64,000 bases of DNA from Apricaphanius iberus (taxonomy: Eukaryota > Chordata > Actinopteri > Cyprinodontiformes > Aphaniidae). The position numbers and the translations under genes are program-made. A model generated the notes under the pieces. That model was not told the origin of the DNA. It was given only the letters and a program-made list of their open reading frames with translations, and made no database searches. Of the stretch, positions 57,128 through 64,000 are shown piece by piece. Numbering within the stretch: the first letter of the stretch is position 1; each line of letters begins with the position of its first letter. Location: positions 1 to 64,000 of the forward strand of contig JAPXFQ010000117.1 of assembly GCA_028564705.1 (NCBI GenBank). Direction: 5' to 3'.

Positions 57128-58791
57128 CTGATACAGTACCTCGCCACTCCCATCAAGGTGAGCGCTCTGATCTCTGCATTGAAGTTTTTCCTGATTCCTC
57201 AACTTACTGTTCTAACCTTTTATCTGCCCTTTCTGATCCAGATACAGTCGATTCTTTACTCCTTAAAGAGGTTAAGGAGGGTTTCATGATCGGTCCTTTC
57301 GCTCGTTCCCCTTTTGCAGTTTTTCGAATCAGCCCCCTTGGGGTAGCAACCCACAAATACTCGGGAAAGAAAAGACTGATTATCGACCTGTCGGCACCTC
57401 ACAATTCCTCTGCTCCCAGTATCAATAGCCTTATACCATTTCCTGATTTCTCAATGCAGTACGCCACTATAGATCATGCTATTCGACTCATCCGTTTAGC
57501 AGGTCGTAATGCATGGCTTTCTAAAGCAGACATTACTAGTGCCTTCAAGGTCCTTCCCCTTCATCCAGACTTTTGGCTTTTCTTTGGGGTCTTTTGGAAA
57601 GGAGCTTATTACTTCGCAGTCAGACTTACCTTTGGTTGCAGAAGTAGCCCCCGGATCTTCGACTCCCTTTCCGAGGCTTTGTGTTGGATTCTCCTTAACA
57701 CTTACCGGCTCCCTTACGTCCTTCATCTCCTCGATGATTTTCTTATCATCACCCCTGCCTCATCTCCTCCTTTTCTCGGCCTCCGTAGCCTAACCGAAGC
57801 ATTCTCCAACATCGGAGTTCCTCTGTCGGAAGAGAAGACTATAGGTCCTCATACTTCTCTAGAATTCCTGGGTATTACTCTCAATTCTTCCACTTTTCAA
57901 GCTTCTCTGCCACTCGAGAAGGTTCACCGAATCTCTCTGATTCTTTCTAACTTCATCTTAGCCAACTATTGCTCCAAACAACAGATTCTGTCTCTTTTAG
58001 GTCATCTCAACTATGAAATGCGAATTATTCCACAGGGGAGATCTTTCATTTCCCACCTTCTTTCAACCGCAGCAAACATCCCTTCGCTTCATGGTCGTCT
58101 TGCCATCGAAGAACCTTGCCGGATGGAAATCCGTCTCTGGCAAGAATTTATTTCATCTTGGAACGGTATTTCATTCTTCTATAATGACTTCATTTCTTAT
58201 CCAGATGACATCCAGCTATTTACTGACGCAGCACCCTCTACGGGCTTTGGCGGTTTCTACAAAGGAAGGTGGTTCGCTTCAACATGGCTCTCCGAGTTCG
58301 AACGTTTCCAGCTCCAGTCAGCCTCTCTCTCATCTGCTCATTATGAAATCTATCCTGTCGTAATTGCAGCCCTACTCTGGGGGCACGAATGGTCTCAACA
58401 CTGTATCCTTATTCATTCAGATAACTCTGCTGTCGTTGAGATCATAAACAAAGGCCGATCACGTTCAACCTTCATCATGCAGTTCATTCGAAGACTCACT
58501 CTGGCGTCAGCCAAACATCAATTCATTCTCCGTGCAGCTCATGTACCCGGCCATCAAAATTCCATTGCTGATTTTCTCTCTCGTTTTTCTTTCCAGAAAT
58601 TCAGGTCCTTGGCTCCAGACGCAGATCCTCTTCCAACTCCGATCCCACCGTTTTCAGCAACCATCTACAATTTACTTCACAGCTTCAAGACCTCTCCATC
58701 ATTTCTCAGAACGCTATCCTCAACAGTCTCGCTCCTAGAACTCTCTCATCTTATATTTCAGGATGGAACAGTTTTAAAAGTTTCCATGTAA
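57106..58791 (+). CDS. Ngaro reverse transcriptase - RNase H
   Basis: An uninterrupted frame of about 555 codons. RT blocks: KRLIIDLSAPHNSS, LSKADITSAFKVLPLHPDF, LTFGCRSSPRIF and the catalytic LLDDFLII (GAT GAT at 57733-57738). RNase H follows with LFTDAAPSTGFGGFY, SAHYEIYPVVIAALLWG and HSDNSAVVEIINKGRS, then HVPGHQNSIADFLSR. The protein makes DNA from element RNA and removes the RNA strand. No ATG precedes the conserved RT blocks: the Gag stop (TGA 57125-57127) overlaps the opening of this frame, so it is probably made by frameshift, readthrough or reinitiation. The frame looks intact and potentially functional. Confidence 0.93.
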   Translation, partial: PHFQSRLTDTVPRHSHQGERSDLCIEVFPDSSTYCSNLLSALSDPDTVDSLLLKEVKEGFMIGPFARSPFAVFRISPLGVATHKYSGKKRLIIDLSAPHNSSAPSINSLIPFPDFSMQYATIDHAIRLIRLAGRNAWLSKADITSAFKVLPLHPDFWLFFGVFWKGAYYFAVRLTFGCRSSPRIFDSLSEALCWILLNTYRLPYVLHLLDDFLIITPASSPPFLGLRSLTEAFSNIGVPLSEEKTIGPHTSLEFLGITLNSSTFQASLPLEKVHRISLILSNFILANYCSKQQILSLLGHLNYEMRIIPQGRSFISHLLSTAANIPSLHGRLAIEEPCRMEIRLWQEFISSWNGISFFYNDFISYPDDIQLFTDAAPSTGFGGFYKGRWFASTWLSEFERFQLQSASLSSAHYEIYPVVIAALLWGHEWSQHCILIHSDNSAVVEIINKGRSRSTFIMQFIRRLTLASAKHQFILRAAHVPGHQNSIADFLSRFSFQKFRSLAPDADPLPTPIPPFSATIYNLLHSFKTSPSFLRTLSSTVSLLELSHLIFQDGTVLKVSM

Positions 58792-59645
58792 CGTATAACC
58801 TTCCATTTCCTTCCCTCATCCCATCTTCTATTTGTCACTTCATCACCTATTCACACACAATCCTACAAATCCGCATTTCCACTATCCTATCATACCTTTC
58901 TGGCATTAATTTCTTTTTCAAACTGGCTACCGGCAACCCCTGTCCAGCTCTCTCCCATAGCCATATATCCATGCTACTCAAAGGTCTTAAAAAGCAAGAA
59001 GCACCTTCATCTAATCAACGATTCCCTATAACCTCTGACCTCCTTATTCGCTGCATCCGCACAATCCGTTCCGTTTACTCTTCTCCTCTAGTCAATCTTA
59101 CATTAGAATCCATGTTCCTATTAGCCTACTTCGGTTTTCTACGCTGCTCTGAATTTGCCCCTACTACTTCCAGATTTGATCCGTCCATCCATCCATGCCT
59201 TTCGGATATCTCAATCCTTAATCAGGATACCCTTATCTTTACGCTCCGTAAAAGCAAAACAGATCAACTGGGCACTTCCTTCCCTATCTATCTTTTTCGT
59301 CTTCACTCACTCCTCAGCCCCTACGAACCCATCTCAAACCACATTCGCTTCCGTCTGGCCAACAACGGCACATCTCATGATCCTCTGTTCATCACTGATC
59401 TCGGTAGCATCGCCACTAGATTCTGGTTCTCTTATCACTTCCGTCAAATCCTATTTAGATCTGGCATCAACCCTGAGCATTATTCAATCCACTCCATCCG
59501 TATAGGCGCAGCCACTTCAGCTTCTCAGTCAGGCATTTCCGACAAGACTATTCAAGTTCTAGGTCGTTGGTCATCTTCAGCATACCGTACTTATATTCAT
59601 AATAATATGGACGATCTTCACCATGCTCATTCCTTGCTTTGTTAA
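58572..59645 (+). CDS. Ngaro tyrosine recombinase
   Basis: Open from 58572 (stop at 58569) to TAA after 59642, overlapping the RT-RNase H frame by about 220 bases in another frame. The N-terminal SAM-like part reads LAPRTLSSYISGWNSF and ISTILSYLSGINFFF. The catalytic part has the first Arg in LAYFGFLRCSEFA (about 59142), the H-x-x-R in HSIRIGAATSASQSG (about 59490), and GRWSSSAYRTYIH with the nucleophile Tyr. It cuts and joins DNA through a phosphotyrosine link and inserts the circular copy. An overlapping start suggests frameshifting, although an ATG occurs only at 58971. All four catalytic positions are present. Confidence 0.92.
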   Translation, partial: FSLSFFFPEIQVLGSRRRSSSNSDPTVFSNHLQFTSQLQDLSIISQNAILNSLAPRTLSSYISGWNSFKSFHVTYNLPFPSLIPSSICHFITYSHTILQIRISTILSYLSGINFFFKLATGNPCPALSHSHISMLLKGLKKQEAPSSNQRFPITSDLLIRCIRTIRSVYSSPLVNLTLESMFLLAYFGFLRCSEFAPTTSRFDPSIHPCLSDISILNQDTLIFTLRKSKTDQLGTSFPIYLFRLHSLLSPYEPISNHIRFRLANNGTSHDPLFITDLGSIATRFWFSYHFRQILFRSGINPEHYSIHSIRIGAATSASQSGISDKTIQVLGRWSSSAYRTYIHNNMDDLHHAHSLLC

Positions 59646-59660
59646 ATAATGGCCAACTTT
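59646..59660 (+). other. Short spacer before B1
   Basis: About 15 bases between the recombinase stop and repeat B1. Confidence 0.6.
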
Positions 59661-59839
59661 GGGGGTCCTGAGCAGGCTCGAAAAGAAGACTGACTTCTGA
59701 AGACTGCACCCCCACACAGAGTCAACAAGCCTCCATCGGGGCATCCTTCCAGACACACCATCTATCTAACCTCTGTCAATAAATGAACTAATCAAAACAA
59801 ATCTAATCTCTGTAAGCGTGGTCCATGCTAATGAAATGT
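59661..59839 (+). repeat. Ngaro split direct repeat B1
   Basis: 179 bp repeated at 60532-60710. It holds AATAAA at 59778-59783, a likely polyadenylation signal. It joins A2 directly at 'gaaatgt|aagttaat'. Confidence 0.93.
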
Positions 59840-60025
59840 AAGTTAATATGTTAACTTAGGTTCGTGAGCTGGACCACGCCCCATATTCAGTATCCTCTCA
59901 GTAATCAACTCGGATTCGACTCACCTGGCATCTCACACCTGAATTTCATCCCTAATTACTCCATGATCTATTTAAACCCTGAGCACCTAGCCATCAGCGT
60001 CGCTCAGACTCTGATCTCGTAAACC
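59840..60025 (+). repeat. Ngaro split direct repeat A2
   Basis: 186 bp matching A1 with two differences seen (GCCGG/GCTGG and TTTGA/TTCGA contexts). It follows B1 with no spacer. Confidence 0.93.
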
Positions 60026-60531
60026 CACCCTCCCTCCCCCTGATCCTTTACTTTGTCTCGGTATTACATCCCCATTTTCCCATTCTTTCATCCCTTCATT
60101 CCCTCATTCCTTACATCCCCTTCATTTCCTCCCTCATCCCCTCCCTCATCCCTTCATCCCCTCCCTCATCCCTTCATCCCCTCCCTAGTCCCTTCATCCC
60201 TTCATCCCCTCCCTCATCCCATCATCCCCTCCCTCATCCCTTCATCCCTTCATCCCCTCCCTCATCCCTTCATCCCCTCCCTCATCCCATCATCCCTCAT
60301 CCCTCATCCCTTCATCCCCTCCCTCATCCCTTCATCCCCTTCATCCCATCATCCCCTCCTTCATCCCCTCATCCCTTCATCCCCTCCCTCATCCCTTCAT
60401 CCCCTCCCTCATCCCTTCATCCCCTCATCCCTTCATCCCCTCATCCCTTCATCTCTCTCATCCCTTCATCCCCTCATCTGCTTTTCAAAGTTCCAGCACT
60501 AATCTCTGTCTTTTTCAAGTTCTTCGTCTGG
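60026..60531 (+). repeat. CCCTCATCC-type minisatellite between A2 and B2
   Basis: Units such as 'cccctccctcatcccttcat' repeat irregularly over about 420 bases. The plus strand is almost free of G from about 60063 to 60478 (one G noted, in 'tagtccc'). The open frame across it (60053-60502) is an artefact of the repeat. Interposed DNA at this place is unusual for Ngaro. Confidence 0.9.
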
Positions 60532-60710
60532 GGGGGTCCTGAGCAGGCTCGAAAAGAAGACCGACTTCTGAAGACTGCACCCCCACACAGAGTCAACAAG
60601 CCTCCATCGGGGCATCCTTCCAGACACACCATCTATCTAACCTCTGTCAATAAATGAACTAATCAAAACAAATCTAATCTCTGTAAGCATGGTCCATGCT
60701 AATGAAATGT
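60532..60710 (+). repeat. Ngaro split direct repeat B2
   Basis: 179 bp matching B1 with about two differences. AATAAA lies at 60649-60654. It ends 'gaaatgt' at the right edge of the element. Confidence 0.93.
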
Positions 60711-60920
60711 TATGTGGCGTCTCTTGGGGACGGTCGAGTCCTACTGTCGAACCCCCACAGGAAGTGATACGGTTTATTTTCCCAAGTACAAATGTTGGTT
60801 GTGAAGATAAGATAAGTTTATAACTCCTACTAAAATACTGGAAGGGTATACATCACATTTACGCTATGTTGGATAGAAGTGTGTAGATTGCTAATATCGT
60901 TGTTAGCCCCCAAGACAAAA
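60711..60920. other. Right flank of Ngaro, nothing recognised
   Basis: Single-copy-looking DNA; no feature seen. Confidence 0.3.
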
Positions 60921-61216
60921 CATCCATCCATCTTCTTCCGCTTATCCGGAGTCAGGTCGCGGGGGCAGTAGCTTAAGCAGGGAGACCCAGACTTCCCTCT
61001 CCCCGGCCACTTGGGCCAGCTCCTCGGGAGGAATCCCAAGGCGTTCCCAGGCCAGCTGGGAGACATAATCCCTCCAGCGAGTCCTAGGTCTTCCCCTGGG
61101 TCTCCTCCCGGTGGGACTTGCCCGGAACACCTCACCAGGGAGGCGTCCAGGAGGCATCCTGACCAGATGCCCGAGCCACCTCAACTGGTTCCTCTCGATG
61201 TGGAGGAGTGCCGGCT

Positions 61217-61717
61217 CTACTCTGAGTTCCCTCCGGATGACAGAGCTTCTTCCCTATCTGTAAGGGAGAGCCCAGCCACCCTGCGGAAGAAACTCATTTC
61301 AGCCGCCTGTATCCCCGATCTCGTTCTTTTGGTCACCACCCAGAGTTCATGACCATAGATGAGGGTAGGAACGTAGATCGACCGGTAAATCGAGAGCTTC
61401 GCCTTTCGGCTCAGCTCTCTCTTCACCACGGCAGACCGGTACAGCACCCGCATAACTGCAGACGCCTTACCAATCCGTCTATCGATCTCCTGCTCCATTT
61501 TTCCCTCATTCGTGAACAAGACCCCCAGATACTTGAATTCCTCCACTTTAGGAAGGACTCCATCCCCGACCCCTAGAAGGCACCCTACCCTTTTCTGGCT
61601 CAAGACCATGGTCTCGGATTTGGAGGTGCTGATTCCCATCCTAGTCGCTTCGCACTCTGCCGCGAACCACTCCAGCGAGAACTGTAGATCCCATTCAGAT
61701 GAATCCAACAAGACCAC
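61217..61717 (-). pseudogene. LINE RT post-catalytic frame
   Basis: The longest open piece of LINE copy 2: 166 codons from VLLDSSEWDLQFSLEWFAAE through GISTSKSETMVLSQKR and KAKLSIYRSIYVPTLIYGHE to AAEMSFFRRVAGLSLTDR. The ADD pair lies just upstream of the open start in the same frame. It is inactive because the fingers/palm part is deleted. Confidence 0.85.
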
Positions 61718-62032
61718 ATCATCTGCGCCTAGAAATCCTGTCCATAAATGTTATGAACAGGATTGGTGAAAGACGGCAACCTTGGCGGATTCCAACTCTC
61801 ACCGGGAAACCACAGTCACCACAAAACACATGTAGACCGGTTGGGCGAACTCCCACAAACCCTCCCGGACCCTGCTGAGGGTGTAGAAGTGGGTCCAGTG
61901 TTCCACGGCCAGGACAAAAACCGCATTGTTCCTCCTGAATGGGACTATCTGTCGAACCCTCCTCTCCAGAACCCCCGAATAGACCTTACCAGGGAGGCTC
62001 AGATGTGTGATCCCCCTATAGTTGGAACACAC

Positions 62033-62509
62033 TCAGTGGTCCCCCTTTTTAAAGAGGGGGACCACCACCCCGGTCTGCCAATCAGAGGGAACTGCCCCCG
62101 ATGTCCACGCGATACTGCAGAGCCGCCCTAACCAACACAACCCTACAGCATCCAGAGCCTTGAGGAACTCCGGTTGAATCTCATCCACCCCTGGTGCTTT
62201 GCCAGCGAGGAGCTTTTTAACAACCTCGGCGACTTCAGCACCCGAGATTGGAGAGCCCGTCCCAAAGTCCCCAGACTCTGCTTCCAAACAGGAAGGCGTG
62301 TCGGTGAGGAGGTCTTCGAAGTATTCCATCCACCGACACAAAACGTCCCGTGTCGAGGTCAGCAGCACACCTCCCCCACTGTAAACAGTGTTGGTGGCAG
62401 ACCGCTCCCGGCAGACGCCGGATGGTGGACCAGAATCGCTTCGAAGCCACACGGAAGTCGTTCTCCATGGTCTCTCCAAACTCTTCCCACGCCCGAGTTT
62501 TTGCCTCAC
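62033..62509 (-). pseudogene. LINE RT N-terminal frame
   Basis: 158 codons with ISGAEVAEVVKKLLAGKAPG, DEIQPEFLKALDAVGLCWLG and DWQTGVVVPLFKKGDH. It continues into the frame at 61799-62032 (MCSNYRGITHLSLPGKVYSG) across a shift. This is the opening part of the RT domain. Confidence 0.82.
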
Positions 62510-62545
62510 AGAACAAATACTTTTTTTGGGTAAAATCTAACACAT

Positions 62546-64000
62546 TGATTTTGTACCAAAAACTAGAGATTAAACATAAATTATAATAAGGGGTATTAGG
62601 CTACAGGGCGTTATTTTGCACGGGCTGAGCCGTTTGACTCACAGGGAGGTTTGATGCTTTCAGTGAGGAGGTGATCCAGAATGGTAATACGTTAAGCTTG
62701 AAATGATTTAACACATTAATACATCCGTGCTGTAAGTTAGGCTACAAAATGCCGCAATGAAATGCATCCACATAAAAAAAGAAATAAACTACATACAATT
62801 TAACAAGAGACAGTGTGATCTAACACATGAAAAAAGGAACAGCAACATGAGGTCTGTTGAGCTTCTAACAATGTATTTTCAATATTTTCTTTCTAAAGTG
62901 ACTCTGTGGAGATATGGCAGATAAACCCAAAACACCTTAAACTTGTTTATCTGCTCATTTAAATACAAATTTATGAGTGGGATGTAAAATTGTAAATTTG
63001 GCTTGCATGGTTTGTCTGCAATCAAACCACACTAATAAGAAAGATTTCAACAGCCAGAAACCTATCCATTTTTCATTTATTCATCTATTTAGTAGCATAT
63101 AAGTTAATCAGTTAGTGTAATTTGTTCTTTAAGTTGTCATTTATATTGATTGGATAATAGACTATGCCTAAACCTACTGGCTTAAAAAAATTCTCCACAA
63201 TTAAGCCGACCGAAATTAAAATTGCGCATGCACAACGCAACTGTACAATATGCTCAATAAATGTACTCCTTTGTGAATATTCTAGCCAACATGCAGTATA
63301 TGCCTCACAAACGTGTGTTATCTGTGTTCTTGTGTGCCTGCCGTGCTGTGCAGAGAGTCTTCTCAGTGTGCGACTGAGAACACTCGCAGACATATTTTAC
63401 AATTTACCTCGTGTTCGTCTTTACTGAACCTGTCCAGCCAAGGAGCGGCCTCCGTCCACTCACACTCTGTCTCTCTATAAGCGTTTTAGCTTCGGAGTAT
63501 CTGGACATTTAAAAAAAAAAAAAGTGTGTTGTCTATGTGCATTTCTACCTGAGCGCACAACAGTAGCAAGCCGAAAACACAAACAATTTGTGGTCCTTTT
63601 AGATCCCGCCGCCACAACAGTTTTGCTGACTGTTGTTGGTTGATTTTTATTTGATTTTTATATCGGCTACGTAGTTAGAATTAGGCTATTGAAGCCTACG
63701 TGCGACATACATATGGGACATTTATGAAAATACAGAACAAATAGCTTGCCTTATTAGTTCAAAACGGGAAGCAAAATGTAATTGTCAAATAAGGAACGAT
63801 TCCGTATTTTAAGGGACGGTTGCAAACCTTTTCTAAGATAATGTTGCTGCTTTATTTATTTATTTATTTTTTCTTTTTTTTTCAGTTTATCTCAAAAAAA
63901 AAGATAATGTTGCTGCTGTCTAGCTGAAATCCTCTTCCTCATTTCTACCAACTGCTAAGCCCAGCTCATATCATTAGCCAATCTACACAGTGCATTGCCG
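62546..64000. other. No recognised gene
   Basis: Small open frames at 63112-63427 overlap on both strands and show no domain. The direct repeat 'agataatgttgctgct' occurs at about 63836 and 63902, bracketing a T-rich tract with a TTTA run. Nothing else was supported. Confidence 0.4.

Larger units (their letters stand above)
54886..60710 (+). mobile_element. Ngaro-type YR retrotransposon, near complete
   Basis: The 5825-bp element has split direct repeats in the order A1 (54886-55071), interior, B1 (59661-59839), A2 (59840-60025), B2 (60532-60710). The interior encodes a Gag-like protein, reverse transcriptase with RNase H, and a tyrosine recombinase. The DIRS-type methyltransferase is absent, and the repeat layout is that of Ngaro elements. 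A1 and A2 differ at about 2 of 186 positions, B1 and B2 at about 2 of 179, suggesting a recent insertion. Unlike the usual layout, about 0.5 kb of minisatellite separates A2 from B2. No target duplication is expected and none is seen. Confidence 0.95.
60924..62545 (-). mobile_element. LINE copy 2, same family as 33960-34965
   Basis: The minus-strand 3' end is 'ataagcggaagaagatggat', as in copy 1. In transcription order: EEFGETMENDFRVASKRFWS, AGKAPGVDEIQPEFLKAL, QTGVVVPLFKKGDH, CSNYRGITHLSLPGKVYSGV, VYMCFV, ADDVVLL, EFKYLGVLFTNEGKMEQEID, LTYGHELWVV-like, and RPRTRWRDYVSQLAWERL. The DLEKAFDRV to pre-ADD part is collapsed: FV runs almost directly to the end of the finger region near 61810-61735. 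It is 5'-truncated, with frameshifts near 62430, 62030 and 61220. Confidence 0.85.

Noticed and set aside
60053..60502. 149-codon Pro/Ser/His-rich frame
   Set aside because: It is produced by the CCCTCATCC minisatellite and has no independent coding signal.
63112..63427. Overlapping frames of 93 and 87 codons
   Set aside because: They overlap on opposite strands without a known motif; chance frames are as likely.

Overview
The window looks like transposon-rich, gene-poor DNA from a teleost fish. I found no host protein gene, rRNA or convincing tRNA. The organism is inferred from the mix of repeats: Tc1-like elements, a pogo-like element with a zinc finger, hAT MITEs with 8-bp duplications, L2-type and CR1/Rex1-like LINEs, a further LINE type common in fish, an LTR with retroviral features, a CACTA-like element with an accessory gene, and a Ngaro-type tyrosine-recombinase retrotransposon. 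Introns with GT/AG sites and CACTA-like coding exons rule out a prokaryote. All family names come from motif recognition, not database searches.

Layout: 0-0.75 kb holds a 184-bp satellite. 1.7-3.6 kb is a Tc1-like element with a broken DD38E transposase. 4.8-7.5 kb is a pile of LINE fragments and MITEs. 7.6-16 kb is the best-preserved DNA transposon, on the minus strand: an intact ~701-codon CACTA/tnp2-like transposase, then a three-exon companion gene starting like a DUF4806 protein, both reachable by splicing from shared upstream noncoding exons. It is interrupted by a 0.67-kb MITE and a 993-bp hAT element. 18.0-19.8 kb is a 246-bp satellite. 21.6-23.7 kb is a retroviral-type LTR abutting a truncated Tc1 element. 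26.3-28.6 kb is a decayed pogo/Tigger-like element. 28.8-29.6 kb is a CATGTG-rich array.

30-54 kb holds decayed transposons and LINE fragments, several clearly nested, such as a 201-bp hAT MITE with a perfect 8-bp duplication inside a mariner remnant at 30.4 kb. 54.9-60.7 kb is the highlight: an almost complete Ngaro element with split direct repeats in the order A1 - gag - RT/RNase H - tyrosine recombinase - B1 - A2 - B2. Its repeat pairs differ at only about 1% of positions, and a nearly G-free minisatellite of about 0.5 kb separates A2 from B2. 60.9-62.5 kb is an inverted, internally deleted LINE. The rest is unassigned.

In the Ngaro element, Gag packages RNA, the RT/RNase H copies it, and the recombinase would insert a circular intermediate. 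In the CACTA-like element the transposase would move the element and the companion protein probably assists. Most other elements are dead.
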